Source of the DNA: Ulvibacterium marinum
Lineage (GTDB): Bacteria > Bacteroidota > Bacteroidia > Flavobacteriales > Flavobacteriaceae
Direction of reading: 5' to 3'
NCBI RefSeq assembly: GCF_003626755.1
Contig: NZ_RBCJ01000002.1
Coordinates: 1,116,001-1,180,000 of the forward strand
Length of the DNA stretch: 64,000 nucleotides
A program made the translations under genes and the position numbers. The notes under the pieces are model-generated. The model worked only from the letters and a program-made list of their open reading frames with translations, was not told the origin of the DNA and made no database searches. This document shows positions 54,154-63,802 of this stretch, piece by piece. How positions within the stretch are numbered: the stretch's first letter is position 1; each line of letters starts with the position of its first letter.

Positions 54154-54684
54154 ATGAAAATAGTGATTCTGTTACTCGCAATTTTCTTTTTCTGTTTGTG
54201 CTCCTGCCATAAACCAGGAAAACGAGATACACAATTTATGGAGATGAGTTCAAGGGATAGTATCATACGGGCGAATCTAGGTGTATTGGTGGATTCCTGT
54301 TGGAACAATCAGGACACTACTTTACTGACCGGGATTTCGGCGGAAAATTTTGTAAGACGCCTTAACGGAATACAGATTGCCGTCTCCAAAAGGGAGATGC
54401 AGGCACATATGAATGTCTTTTTTACGGCCTTCCCCGACTTGAAGTTAACATTGGATACCCTGACTATCGACGACAACAAGGCATTTCTGGAATGGACATC
54501 CAAAGGCACCAATACCGGAGTTTACGGGGAAGTGGCACCGACAGGTAAAAAAATCAAAATGAATGGTTTTTCCCATTTATATTTTACGGATAGCGGCGAA
54601 TTGTCCAGAGAGGATGTCTATTACAACGAACTGGATTTTTTGCAGCAATTGGGTTACACACTAAAACCTCCCATACTGGACTAA
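54154..54684 (+). CDS. SnoaL-like lipoprotein
   Basis: The protein has 176 residues from ATG 54154, chosen because a lipoprotein signal (FCLCSC) follows it; the frame opens at TTG 54118. The domain shows the SnoaL/ester-cyclase pattern: MQAHMNVFFTAFPDLKLTL, FLEWTSKGTNTGVYGEVAPT, KKIKMNGFSHLYF and DVYYNELDFLQQLG. SnoaL enzymes catalyse aldol cyclisation of polyketide esters without cofactor, but many relatives have no such role. It is the first gene of a six-gene co-directional cluster and is 26 bp from the next. Confidence 0.88.
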   Translation: MKIVILLLAIFFFCLCSCHKPGKRDTQFMEMSSRDSIIRANLGVLVDSCWNNQDTTLLTGISAENFVRRLNGIQIAVSKREMQAHMNVFFTAFPDLKLTLDTLTIDDNKAFLEWTSKGTNTGVYGEVAPTGKKIKMNGFSHLYFTDSGELSREDVYYNELDFLQQLGYTLKPPILD

Positions 54685-54710
54685 AACTTTAAACCTTAAA
54701 TAAAACAATT

Positions 54711-55475
54711 ATGAGAACACTAAAAACCACTTTAATTATTGTATTGGCTTTACTAGCCGTACCGTGTATTTCACAAGAAGACAGCAAATCCCAAGCCTTT
54801 TGGGTTCATGAGGATGTTGTAAAACCTTCCATGATATCGGAATACGAAACCGTCTGCAAAGAACTTACGGATGCTATGAAAACACATAATATCCAAGAAA
54901 TGAACTCCATTGTGGCCAATCTTTCGGACAATCGCTATTTATGGGTCGGACCTATTGAAAACATGGCCCAATTGGATAAACCGCTTTTTGCCACCCTGGC
55001 CGAAAAAATGGGTGCCGATAAAATGGGAGGTCTCTTTGACCGTATGGACAAGTGCTATGACATTGAACAGAACTATATAATACATCTGGACAAAGAGCTT
55101 TCCTATATGCCTGGAGGCATTACACAAACTCCAGAAGGACAGGATTACAGAAAATTCCACTACTTCCACTATACACCTGGTAATAGGGCTATCGTAAAGA
55201 AAAAAGTAGAGGACATAAAAAATTTGTTCACAAACAAGGGCTCTAAACTGGACTACAGGGTATACCGTAGTGGTTTTGGAACCAGAGGGGAGTTTTACAT
55301 GGTAGCTATTGCTGCCAAGGATGCCGCTGACTATGCCAATAAAATATCCGCGAACAATGAATTAATGGGCGAAGAATGGTTAAAAACCTATACCGACTTT
55401 ACATCAACTTTGGAAAAATATGAAGCTTTTGAAGGCAATATGAGGCCTGATATGGCCTATGCGCCAGGGGAATAG
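54711..55475 (+). CDS. Exported protein with two ABM-like repeats (type 1)
   Basis: The protein has 254 residues with a signal peptide ending CISQ. I see two tandem alpha/beta repeats, each with a strand, helix and an aromatic strand: SEYETVCKELTDAMKTHN with NRYLWVGPIENMAQLDK, and RAIVKKKVEDIKNLFTNKG with RVYRSGFGTRGEFYMVAIA. This resembles ferredoxin-like ABM (antibiotic monooxygenase) folds. The exported protein at 57806-58570 shares this layout. No cofactor motif is seen and the function is unknown. Confidence 0.7.
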   Translation: MRTLKTTLIIVLALLAVPCISQEDSKSQAFWVHEDVVKPSMISEYETVCKELTDAMKTHNIQEMNSIVANLSDNRYLWVGPIENMAQLDKPLFATLAEKMGADKMGGLFDRMDKCYDIEQNYIIHLDKELSYMPGGITQTPEGQDYRKFHYFHYTPGNRAIVKKKVEDIKNLFTNKGSKLDYRVYRSGFGTRGEFYMVAIAAKDAADYANKISANNELMGEEWLKTYTDFTSTLEKYEAFEGNMRPDMAYAPGE

Positions 55476-55515
55476 ATCTATCTTAAAACCTCTTCAAAAC
55501 ATAAAGACTAAATCA

Positions 55516-56073
55516 ATGCCTAAAAAAGGACAAATTCTTGTTGACAAATTTACTGGAGATTCATTTGAATTCCTTGAAACCGGAAAAGATACGGACGGAA
55601 AAAGAGTTGTGATAAAGGTCATGCTCAAAAGCAAAGGTCAAACCGTTGATGACCATATCCATGTTTTACAAGATGAAACCTTCAAAGTAATTTCTGGGCG
55701 TATGACCTATTTTCTTAATGGAGAAAAGCACTTTATAAAGCAGGGCGAGGAAGTTACCCTCCCCAAAAACGTGGCCCATAATCATTATAATACAGATAAC
55801 GAACCCGTAGAATATATTCAGACCATATCGCCCGCCATTGATGTGGACTATTTCATTGAAAATCTTTTCGGAATGATCAATGACGGTAAGGTGAAAAATG
55901 GAAAGTTACCTTTTTTACAGGCCATGGTAACCCTAAAATATTTGGAAAGTCCGTCTTACTTGGCCAGCATGCCAAGAGGGTTGCAACGCGGTCTTTCTAC
56001 TCTTTTGTCACCCATTGCCAGGGGCATGGGGTATAGAGCTATTTACGAAAAATATACAGGGATAGAAAAATAA
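55516..56073 (+). CDS. Cupin-domain protein
   Basis: The protein has 185 residues from ATG 55516; the frame opens at 55459 but that start would overlap the upstream gene by 17 bp. Cupin motif 1 is DDHIHVLQDETFKVISGRM and motif 2 is EGEEVTLPKNVAHNHYN (approximate), giving His and Glu ligands for a metal. A helical C-terminal third (LSTLLSPIARGMGY) is present. No signal peptide, so it is probably cytoplasmic. It may be a dioxygenase, isomerase or cyclase; role unknown. Confidence 0.85.
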   Translation: MPKKGQILVDKFTGDSFEFLETGKDTDGKRVVIKVMLKSKGQTVDDHIHVLQDETFKVISGRMTYFLNGEKHFIKQGEEVTLPKNVAHNHYNTDNEPVEYIQTISPAIDVDYFIENLFGMINDGKVKNGKLPFLQAMVTLKYLESPSYLASMPRGLQRGLSTLLSPIARGMGYRAIYEKYTGIEK

Positions 56074-56104
56074 CAATTAAATACAATCCTAATTTATTTA
56101 AATT

Positions 56105-56617
56105 ATGAGAAAACTACTTTTATTCGGACTCGCCATAATAACGCTGGCCTCCTGCAACACCAAACCGGCACGCTATACTCAAAATTCTCCCGAAATCGAT
56201 GTGGTTAAAAAACACATGGCGAATTACAACAGCAAAAATTATGACACAAGTATTTATGCCGATAGCTCAAAAACATTCTTGAATACCAAAAAGAATGCAA
56301 TGACACCCAGCGAGGCTATGGAATACCACAAACAAACCGACGCCAATTACTCCAGTAGAGGTTTTAAGGCAGAGGACCAAGAATATGAAATGGTCGTCAC
56401 CGATGACGGGGAGACTTGGGTAAATTGTTGGTTGGACTGGAAAGGCACTTTGGCCGGAACAGGACAGGAAATTGAGATTCCCGTTCACCTTACGTATCGC
56501 TTCGTTGAGGGTAAAGTAGTCCGTGAATTAGGGTATTGGAATCCCACCGAGATAGTTCTCGCGCTACAAAAAATTGAAGCTCAAAAGAATAGCTCCGAAG
56601 AAGAAGAAAAACTATAA
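56105..56617 (+). CDS. NTF2/SnoaL-fold lipoprotein
   Basis: The protein has 170 residues with a lipoprotein signal (ITLASC, C16). The fold pattern is a helix (VVKKHMANYNSKNYDT) and beta strands ending GETWVNCWLDWKGTLAG and VHLTYRFVEGKVVRELGYW, which match the NTF2/SnoaL superfamily. It is distinct from the SnoaL-like lipoprotein at 54154. It lies 31 bp after the cupin gene and 78 bp before the methyltransferase gene. Possible roles are ligand binding or cyclisation. Confidence 0.82.
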   Translation: MRKLLLFGLAIITLASCNTKPARYTQNSPEIDVVKKHMANYNSKNYDTSIYADSSKTFLNTKKNAMTPSEAMEYHKQTDANYSSRGFKAEDQEYEMVVTDDGETWVNCWLDWKGTLAGTGQEIEIPVHLTYRFVEGKVVRELGYWNPTEIVLALQKIEAQKNSSEEEEKL

Positions 56618-56695
56618 AAACCTCCTTGGATACCATTGTCAAAGCTTTTATAAAGAGGCAATGGTACCGGCGATGGATACTATAAAACAATTCGA

Positions 56696-57733
56696 ATGGA
56701 CACAACCGCTATAAAACAAGTAGATCCTTCAAAAATCATGCAGCTCGGTACTGGTTTTTTTGCTACCAAGACCTTGCTTACAGCAGTGAATATGGAACTT
56801 TTTACCATCCTGGCAAAAAGAGAATTATCCGGTGGTGAAATTCAGTCTAGACTTGGGCTCCACTCCCGAAACCTTTACGATTTTTTGGATGCCTTAGTGG
56901 CCTTGGGTTTTTTAAAAAGAACAGGACTAAGGGAGACAGCGTTATACGAGAATGCTGAGGACACCAATTTGTTTTTGGACAAGAACAAACCTAGTTATAT
57001 GGGTGGTATCTTAGAAATGTGCAACAACCGGTTGTATCCTTTTTGGAACGATTTAGAGCAGGGACTTAAAACTGGATTGCCCCAAAATGAAACAAAAAAT
57101 GGTGGGAAGCCAATTTTTGAGGAAATATATGCCGATCCGGCTAAACTTCGTGAATTTGTCAGGGCCATGGCCGGGGTTCAAATGGGAAATTTTATGGTAT
57201 TCGCCAAGGGCTTTGATTTTTCAAATTACAAAACACTATGCGATATTGGAGGTGCCGGAGGTATCCTCGCAGCACAAGTGGCACTTAACAATCAACATAT
57301 GCAATGCATATCTTTTGATTTGCCCCCCGTTGAGCCCATTGCAAAGGAAAACATTCAAAATATGGGCTTGGAAGATAGCGTAGCTATCAGTTCTGGAGAT
57401 TTTTTTACCGATGATTTTCCAAAAGTGGATGTTATCACCATGGGGAATGTATTGCACGATTGGGGAAAAGAGGGCAAACTCATGCTCATAAAAAAAGCAT
57501 ATGAAGCATTGCCAAAAGGGGGTGCCCTTATTGTCATTGAAAGTATCATCGATGATAATAGAAGTGAGAACGCCTTTGGTCTCCTGATGTCGTTGAATAT
57601 GCTTATTGAAACCTCTGAAGGCTACGATTTTTCAATGTCGGATTTCAACGAATTGGTGAAAGAAGCAGGTTTTGGACAAACTTCAATAATGCAGCTGACG
57701 GGCCCAACCAGTGCTGCGATTGCAATAAAATAA
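56696..57733 (+). CDS. SAM-dependent O-methyltransferase (acetylserotonin-type)
   Basis: The protein has 345 residues. An N-terminal winged-helix dimerisation domain (about 15-105, with LLTAVNMELFTIL and GLHSRNLYDFLDALVALG) is followed by a Methyltransf_2 domain. SAM motif I is LCDIGGAGGILA, the acidic ribose-binding region follows, and the catalytic His is in NVLHDWG. These enzymes methylate hydroxyl groups of aromatic or polyketide-like compounds. It is cytoplasmic. Neighbouring SnoaL, cupin and ABM-like genes suggest small-molecule tailoring. It overlaps no gene and lies 72 bp before the next start. Confidence 0.93.
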   Translation: MDTTAIKQVDPSKIMQLGTGFFATKTLLTAVNMELFTILAKRELSGGEIQSRLGLHSRNLYDFLDALVALGFLKRTGLRETALYENAEDTNLFLDKNKPSYMGGILEMCNNRLYPFWNDLEQGLKTGLPQNETKNGGKPIFEEIYADPAKLREFVRAMAGVQMGNFMVFAKGFDFSNYKTLCDIGGAGGILAAQVALNNQHMQCISFDLPPVEPIAKENIQNMGLEDSVAISSGDFFTDDFPKVDVITMGNVLHDWGKEGKLMLIKKAYEALPKGGALIVIESIIDDNRSENAFGLLMSLNMLIETSEGYDFSMSDFNELVKEAGFGQTSIMQLTGPTSAAIAIK

Positions 57734-57805
57734 TTGACCCTACAAAATTGCCTAGCGACGTGCAATGGAAGTTTTATAAGAGTATTAACCATAAAAACTA
57801 TAAAA

Positions 57806-58570
57806 ATGAGAAAACTAATGTATTTAACATCCTTCCTGATTCCTTTCCTATTTGTAGGACAGGAGGGCCAACCCGCTCCCCTTTTTATGAATGTTATGAT
57901 CACCCCGCAACCGGACAAAATTGAGGCATTTGAAGCCGGCGTAGCGGCACATAATAAAAAATATCATGCGGACGGAGCGGGACAAATCAGTGTATTTTGG
58001 ATAGCGAGCGGAAAAAATTCAGGCAAATATGTATGGAGTATGGGACCAACCGCCTGGGCGGCCATGGACGAAGCCAATGACTATGGCGAAGAACATACCA
58101 AAGATTGGAATGCCAACGTAGCCGCCAACGCATATGCCGAAATGGAAACCACATATTGGAAGGGCGATGTGGGCCATTCCAACTTTTCCAAGGATTTTGC
58201 CTTAAAGAACCTTTCCATTTTTATGTTGGACATTAAGCGCTTTAAACAAATGGAATTCATGTCCGTTCTGGATAAGGTCTATAAGGTGTTTAAAACAAAG
58301 GACCCCGATCACCAGTGGGGAGTGTATTTCAACGAATTGAATAATTCCGATGGTCAAGATATGGTTTGGGTCGATTTCTTTGACAAATCGGCCTGGATGG
58401 GGGAAGAAGACCAATTCCCACAATGGTATGAAGAAGTGCATGGTGCAGGAAGCTTCCCTGGATTTTTAAAAGAATTTGAGGCGACAACGGAGGCCGACAC
58501 CCAAGAATTATGGGTGTTTAGGTCGGATCTTAGCAGCTCGGACGGGCAGGTCCAGTCTGCCGGTCAATGA
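57806..58570 (+). CDS. Exported protein with two ABM-like repeats (type 2)
   Basis: The protein has 254 residues from ATG 57806; the frame extends 24 codons further up, into the last codons after the methyltransferase stop, but the signal peptide (YLTSFLIPFLFVGQ) starts after 57806. Two repeats are seen: LFMNVMITPQPDKIEAFEAG with KYVWSMGPTAWAAMDEA, and IFMLDIKRFKQMEFMSVL with MVWVDFFDKSAWMGEE. It has the same two-repeat layout as the protein at 54711, though identity is low. It closes the cluster; a strong terminator follows at 58613. Confidence 0.7.
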   Translation: MRKLMYLTSFLIPFLFVGQEGQPAPLFMNVMITPQPDKIEAFEAGVAAHNKKYHADGAGQISVFWIASGKNSGKYVWSMGPTAWAAMDEANDYGEEHTKDWNANVAANAYAEMETTYWKGDVGHSNFSKDFALKNLSIFMLDIKRFKQMEFMSVLDKVYKVFKTKDPDHQWGVYFNELNNSDGQDMVWVDFFDKSAWMGEEDQFPQWYEEVHGAGSFPGFLKEFEATTEADTQELWVFRSDLSSSDGQVQSAGQ

Positions 58571-58612
58571 TTACATCGGGACTCTTCACTTCTTACACTA
58601 ACCAACACTTGC

Positions 58613-58645
58613 AAAACCGGGGAGAATCTCCCTGGTTTTGTCTTT
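58613..58645 (+). terminator. Intrinsic terminator closing the six-gene cluster
   Basis: AAAACCGGGGAG (58613-58624) pairs with CTCCCTGGTTTT (58628-58639), including one G-T pair, with a 3-nt loop, followed by GTCTTTG. It lies 43 bp after the stop of the last ABM-like gene. Confidence 0.7.
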
Positions 58646-58710
58646 GGTTATAGTAAAAGATTAGCAATACATCTATTTCCTTATATTTAAACATCCAACC
58701 AAAACAAGCC

Positions 58711-59430
58711 ATGAAATCGACCAAACGTACCCTTTTATTTGAAAAATCCGGCTACTATTTTATCGCCTTATTTGCTCTGGCCATAGCAGGCTTCTGGCCT
58801 TCCTATTTTTCTACCTTCTTTGATGGGTCCGCTGATTTTAATTTTTATTTCCATTTCCATGCCGTTTTGGCCGTGCTTTGGATTTTCATGCTCATCGCAC
58901 AGCCTCTATTGATCCGGAGAAAACAATTCGCTTTACATCGCACAATAGGCAAACTATCCTATGTTTTGGTACCTCTCATTTTTATCTCGATAATTCTGTT
59001 GGCACATAACAGAATAACTGGAGAAGAGGAAAACTTAGGTTTAAGTTTATGGATTCCTTTTAAGGATCTGCTCATCTTCGCCGTAGGTTACGGAATCGCT
59101 ATCAAGTATCGTCATAGGATGCCTATCCATGCTCGCGGTATGATCGTAGCCGGTATTGTTTTGATAGAACCCGCCCTAGTTCGTTTAATCTTATATGTGT
59201 TTTTCCCTGATGCCGGTTTTGCTCCAGGCGGCTACATGGCCACACTGGTTATCCTATATGCATTGCTGATCGGATTAATTATAGCAGAACGCAACCAAAA
59301 ACAGGGCAGATGGGTTTTTCCGCTCGCATTAGGCCTATACCTATTTGTTCACTCGGTCATCATTTTTGAGATAAGCATAGGGCCTTGGCAGGCATTTTCG
59401 GAATGGTTTGCAGCCTTGCCCTTGACCTGA
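58711..59430 (+). CDS. Polytopic membrane protein, DUF2306-like
   Basis: The protein has 239 residues with about seven transmembrane helices. Conserved histidines lie in YFHFHAVLAVLW and FALHRTIGKLSYV, and in MPIHARGMIVAG, the sort of pattern seen in DUF2306/heme-like membrane families. No catalytic role is established. It is 140 bp after the preceding cluster and 54 bp before the DUF3500 gene on the same strand, so the two may be co-transcribed. Confidence 0.75.
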   Translation: MKSTKRTLLFEKSGYYFIALFALAIAGFWPSYFSTFFDGSADFNFYFHFHAVLAVLWIFMLIAQPLLIRRKQFALHRTIGKLSYVLVPLIFISIILLAHNRITGEEENLGLSLWIPFKDLLIFAVGYGIAIKYRHRMPIHARGMIVAGIVLIEPALVRLILYVFFPDAGFAPGGYMATLVILYALLIGLIIAERNQKQGRWVFPLALGLYLFVHSVIIFEISIGPWQAFSEWFAALPLT

Positions 59431-59484
59431 TAGAATAGGTTTAGAAAAATGTCCGTACATTTAAAACGTAACAAAACCAATATT

Positions 59485-60486
59485 ATGAGAAAAAGTGTAT
59501 GGGCCATATTGGGAATGGTCCTATTGTATTCCACTCAAAGTGCTGCGCAGGACCATGTGCTCAACTTTCTAAATTCCTTAAACAAAGAACAATTGACCAA
59601 AGCTCAATTGGAATTTGATGACCCTTTGCGTGAGAGCTGGCACTTTTTCCCTGCCTCCATGTGGCAACGTGAAGGTGTTTCGCTCAAAGAATTGAACGCT
59701 TCCCAAAAAACGCTGTTGCACGCCATGCTTAAAAAACATCTAAGCGAATCCGGTTATACCAAGGCCATGAAAATCATAGCTCTGGAAGATGTGCTTTTGG
59801 AAATGGACGGGAACAGTACCATGCGGGATTCCGAGAAATACTATGTAACCATTTATGGGAACCCAAAGAAGGACAAGTTATGGGGGTGGTCCTTTGAGGG
59901 ACATCATATATCGTTAAACTTTGCCATTACTCAGGACAAGGTTTCCTTTACACCCCGTTTTTTTGGGGCTTCCCCGGCCATTATCAAACAAGGGAAAAGA
60001 AAGGGGGAGCGCACACTTGAAAAAGAACAGGACATTGCCCTGGAACTTGTTAATGCATTAAGTACTTCGCAAAGGGAAAAAGCTATTTTTAGCGAAAAGG
60101 CACCGGACGACATCATCACCTTTGTGGAAACATCCGTAGAACCTTTGGATCTTGTGGGTATCGCTTTAAAGGATTTGCAAAAGAATCAAAAGAAACTGCT
60201 CTTGAGCCTTATCTATGAATACCTTTCCGCTATGCCCGAGGAATTGGCCAAGAAACGTATGGCCAACCTAAAGAAAGAGCAATTGGACGATATCCATTTT
60301 GGATGGGCCGGTGCCACAGTTTTAGGGCAACCACACTATTACCGGATACAGGGAAAGACGTTTTTAATCGAATTCGACAATACCCAAAGCAACGCCAATC
60401 ACATACACAGTGTATGGCGGGACTTTGATGGTGACTTTGGAAGAAATCTAATCAAGGAACATTATGAGAATTCCAATCACCACTAA
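59485..60486 (+). CDS. Exported DUF3500-family protein
   Basis: The protein has 333 residues from ATG 59485, which gives a signal peptide ending SAAQ; ATG 59449 would add 12 residues. DUF3500 features are LNSLNKEQLTKAQLEFDD, SWHFFPASMWQREGVSLKEL, LWGWSFEGHHISLNF, FFGASPA and HYYRIQGKTFLIEFDNTQSN. The family is widespread and lacks a defined activity; conserved His and Trp residues suggest a metal- or ligand-binding site. Probably periplasmic. Confidence 0.9.
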   Translation: MRKSVWAILGMVLLYSTQSAAQDHVLNFLNSLNKEQLTKAQLEFDDPLRESWHFFPASMWQREGVSLKELNASQKTLLHAMLKKHLSESGYTKAMKIIALEDVLLEMDGNSTMRDSEKYYVTIYGNPKKDKLWGWSFEGHHISLNFAITQDKVSFTPRFFGASPAIIKQGKRKGERTLEKEQDIALELVNALSTSQREKAIFSEKAPDDIITFVETSVEPLDLVGIALKDLQKNQKKLLLSLIYEYLSAMPEELAKKRMANLKKEQLDDIHFGWAGATVLGQPHYYRIQGKTFLIEFDNTQSNANHIHSVWRDFDGDFGRNLIKEHYENSNHH

Positions 60487-60537
60487 GTTTTGAACGACTC
60501 TTTTAAGAAATCAAATCAGTGGAAAAACAACTCCAAT

Positions 60538-60918
60538 TCAAATATCCCGGTAAAAAGTCAACCCGTTCTTAAACGGATCATAAAAGGCAAACTCTTTGGT
60601 GCCCCAGGCCGTCTCCCGTAGAAGCGTATGGGCATTAAAAACATCCTTTTCGGAGTATTCCGCATAGAGCTGTTCTATGTTTTCGGTAACAATGCGCAAC
60701 ATAGGTCGGTCTACCGCCAACTCCCACTCCGAAGCATCATGCCATTGCAAATGTATTTCAACGGTATCCCTTAAAATTCCAGCATATTTTGGATTTTTGG
60801 AATCATCGGCAAATGCAATTTTAAATCCCAATCGATTGACATAAAAGTCCAAAGCCTCCACCACATCCTTTACAGGAAGTACGGGATGGATCTGATGTAA
60901 ATATCCCTTTACTTTCAC
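60538..60918 (-). CDS. VOC-superfamily (glyoxalase/bleomycin-resistance-like) protein
   Basis: The protein has 126 residues. It shows two halves of the VOC fold: HPVLPVKDVVEALDFYVNRLGF and a second half ending AFYDPFKNGLTFYRDI. A candidate metal ligand His is in HPVLP and another in EIHLQWHD. This kind of protein is often a dioxygenase, isomerase or binding protein. It is convergent with the DUF3500 gene and divergent from the GH78 gene, with only 19 bp between the starts. Confidence 0.85.
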   Translation of the reverse strand: MKVKGYLHQIHPVLPVKDVVEALDFYVNRLGFKIAFADDSKNPKYAGILRDTVEIHLQWHDASEWELAVDRPMLRIVTENIEQLYAEYSEKDVFNAHTLLRETAWGTKEFAFYDPFKNGLTFYRDI

Positions 60919-60937
60919 GAAATAAATTTACGGTATT

Positions 60938-63799
60938 ATGACTAACTTACCATTCAATTTTTGGAAATATCCTTTGAAAAAACTTATTATCCTTTTTGCA
61001 CTTCTCCTCGGGTTACCGGGCATCGCCCAATCCGTTCACCCTAAGCTGGTATGGATACGTCCAGAAGGTGGAGAGCGTAATGAATACGTTTATTTCCGGA
61101 GGGAATTTACGTTAAACGAAATACCAAAAAAATCCGAGTTTCATCTGTATGCCGATTCCCGGTACGCCTTGTACGTCAATGGCAATTATATGGGTTTTGG
61201 CCCAATACGCTCCTTTCACACCAATCCACACTACGACACTTACGACCTCCTACCCTACCTGAAACAGGGCAAAAATGTAATTGCAGTAAAGGTACTGTCC
61301 AATGGAATGCTTACCTACCAGTTATTTGATTACAAAGGCGGGTTTACGGCTTGGGGAAACATTGAATTGAAAAACAGTAAAATAGATCTTTCCATAGATA
61401 CGGGTTGGTTGTGCAAAAAATCCACAGGCTATGACCAAACCGCTCCCCGATTTTCCTTTGCCACCGGGGCCATAGAAAATTGGGACAGTCGTGAAGAATG
61501 GGATTGGAATCTGCCCCAAACCACCATTAAGGGCTGGTCTGCTCCGGTTCCATTAAAAGATCAGACAATATGGGGAGCCTTTAAACCAAGGCCTATTCCA
61601 AAATTGACCAATGCCTCCACCAAACCTTTGCGACTTAGGATGGCCTACTTCCTGGCGAATGATGAGGATATTTATTCCTTTAGAATATCGACCCCGGATA
61701 GTGATATGAAAGAATACAATACTTCAAATCCTGCTATTGCCTATACATACATACATTCCCCAACAGACCAAAACGTTTCCATAGGACTTTGGTGGGGAGA
61801 TCACTATCTAAATGGGGAGATCTTAGAGAAAGATACCCTTCAAAAAAATGAAAGTTACCGTAGACAGTATGCCCTAAATCTTAAAAAAGGATGGAATACC
61901 TATATGGTCCGTTATGGTATTATTTGGGGGTCATGGGATTATTACATGGCCGTACCAAAAAATGCCGGATTGACACTTTCTTCCTCTAAAGAAAAAGGCT
62001 CGCAGGATCTATTCAGGACCTACGGCCCCTTTTACGATGGAAAGGAAAAAAAGGGCATTGAACAGGCCAATCTTACCGTGACCATCCCAGAGTTGCTTCA
62101 AAATACGGTAGTGGAAAAATGGAAGATACATAACAAGAACAATGATGCCAATCAACCGGCCCGGGATTTGGCATGGAAAGCCGTGGATACCACTAAACGT
62201 TTTGTCCCTAAAACAACTATTGAAGGAAATAGCATCATTCCCGTTTCCCAAAACGGAATTGCACTTTTTTACGAGATGTCAGAAACCCAATTGGGCAGGA
62301 TTTTCATTGAGGGGGATTTCCCGACCAGAACACAAATAGATATTGGTTTTAGTGAGGAATTGGATAAAAATGGTTTCCCATGGCTTTACAAACGTTTTCA
62401 GGTCGGTGCGGGCATACGTTTCATTACCTCCGAATCCAAAAAAAGATATGAGAGTTTTAAGCCTTACGGATTAAAATACATGCATATTAACATTAGTGGT
62501 CACGATCGTCCCGTTACGTTGAACAAAGTAGGTGTAGTCCGGCAGGTATATCCTTTTGAAAAAATAGGTCATTTTAAATGTAGTGATCCGATATTCAATA
62601 AAATATGGGATGCCGGATGGCGTACATTGCAGCTCTGTGCCGAAGATACCTACACGGATACTCCTTTTCGTGAACGCGGATTGTACGCCGGCGATATGTT
62701 GCCGCAGACCGCTATAACCATGGCTGCAAGTGGTGATTTGCGTTTGGTAGCCTATTCCCTAAAAGTGTTCCAGGACATGTACCGGGATGAAATGATGACC
62801 GGAAAGGAAAACCGCCACAATGATTTTCCCTTGTTGACCCAAGTAACCATGAATTACTACTGCACCTATACAAACGATTGGTCATTGGCCCAAGACTATT
62901 ACACCAATTATACGTCCCTTTTAAGGAACCATATCCTAAAAAAGAATAACAACGGACTTATTCCCGCTTCAAGGGTGTTTTTGGAGTGGACGGATATCAA
63001 TAGGGAGAACGCGGCAATGACGGCCTATCAGGCACTTTTGGTACATGCTATGCAAATTACCGCAAAGTGGGCTCAAAAATTTGGATTTGCAGAGGATAAA
63101 CTCTATTTCGAAAAAGAGGCCGAGCAGTTAAAAAAAGACATAAATAAGGTGCTTTGGGATTCGGACAAACAAGTGTATAGGGACGGTCTTAAATCCGACG
63201 TCCTGCTTCCAGAAAGTCATCTTACCTCCAATATTTGGCCCCTGCTTTATGATGTTACGGACAGCGAGCAAAAGCAATATGTGCTGGGGTTCTTGGAACG
63301 AGAACTTAAGGATATCGGAAATATAAGTAGAAAACGTAAAATAACTCCGTATTCCGCATTCTATCTATTCGCCCTTCTTTATCAAAATGGGAAAGCGGAT
63401 TTAGCCGAATACTTCATGAAAAAACATTGGGGAGCCATGACCCTACATTCGGCAAAACCAACGGTATGGGAAAATTTTGATATTTCCGGAAAGCAGGGAA
63501 CATCCAGTCATGCATGGAGCGGTCATCCAACTTATTTTCTTTCCACCGAAGTGCTTGGGGTAAATCTAGGCTTCCAAACCCCTTTTGACCCAAATCGTAT
63601 AGAAATAATGCCTCAATCCGCCACATTGGAATGGGCAGAGGGCACCGTGGCGCATCCGCTTGGGCCTGTATATGTTAAATGGGAAATTGATGGTGAACTA
63701 CTACGGCTGAACTACAAAACCCCTAAAGGGGCGTTAGTAAAGGTATCCCCAAAAGGCAGATTGGGCAAGTTAAATTTGATTACTACTAAATTGAACTAA
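60938..63799 (+). CDS. Exported GH78-like alpha-L-rhamnosidase
   Basis: The protein has 953 residues with a signal peptide ending PGIAQ. An N-terminal beta-domain (YADSRYALYVNGNYMGFGP) is typical of rhamnosidase-N modules. The catalytic (alpha/alpha)6 barrel has the GH78 signature DTPFRERGLYAGDM, the acidic residues of VFLEWTDIN, and TVWENF followed by SSHAWSGHPTYFL. A C-terminal beta-domain closes the protein. It should release terminal rhamnose or a similar sugar from plant or algal glycans. The next gene follows 3 bp later. Confidence 0.88.
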   Translation: MTNLPFNFWKYPLKKLIILFALLLGLPGIAQSVHPKLVWIRPEGGERNEYVYFRREFTLNEIPKKSEFHLYADSRYALYVNGNYMGFGPIRSFHTNPHYDTYDLLPYLKQGKNVIAVKVLSNGMLTYQLFDYKGGFTAWGNIELKNSKIDLSIDTGWLCKKSTGYDQTAPRFSFATGAIENWDSREEWDWNLPQTTIKGWSAPVPLKDQTIWGAFKPRPIPKLTNASTKPLRLRMAYFLANDEDIYSFRISTPDSDMKEYNTSNPAIAYTYIHSPTDQNVSIGLWWGDHYLNGEILEKDTLQKNESYRRQYALNLKKGWNTYMVRYGIIWGSWDYYMAVPKNAGLTLSSSKEKGSQDLFRTYGPFYDGKEKKGIEQANLTVTIPELLQNTVVEKWKIHNKNNDANQPARDLAWKAVDTTKRFVPKTTIEGNSIIPVSQNGIALFYEMSETQLGRIFIEGDFPTRTQIDIGFSEELDKNGFPWLYKRFQVGAGIRFITSESKKRYESFKPYGLKYMHINISGHDRPVTLNKVGVVRQVYPFEKIGHFKCSDPIFNKIWDAGWRTLQLCAEDTYTDTPFRERGLYAGDMLPQTAITMAASGDLRLVAYSLKVFQDMYRDEMMTGKENRHNDFPLLTQVTMNYYCTYTNDWSLAQDYYTNYTSLLRNHILKKNNNGLIPASRVFLEWTDINRENAAMTAYQALLVHAMQITAKWAQKFGFAEDKLYFEKEAEQLKKDINKVLWDSDKQVYRDGLKSDVLLPESHLTSNIWPLLYDVTDSEQKQYVLGFLERELKDIGNISRKRKITPYSAFYLFALLYQNGKADLAEYFMKKHWGAMTLHSAKPTVWENFDISGKQGTSSHAWSGHPTYFLSTEVLGVNLGFQTPFDPNRIEIMPQSATLEWAEGTVAHPLGPVYVKWEIDGELLRLNYKTPKGALVKVSPKGRLGKLNLITTKLN

Positions 63800-63802
63800 A
63801 TT

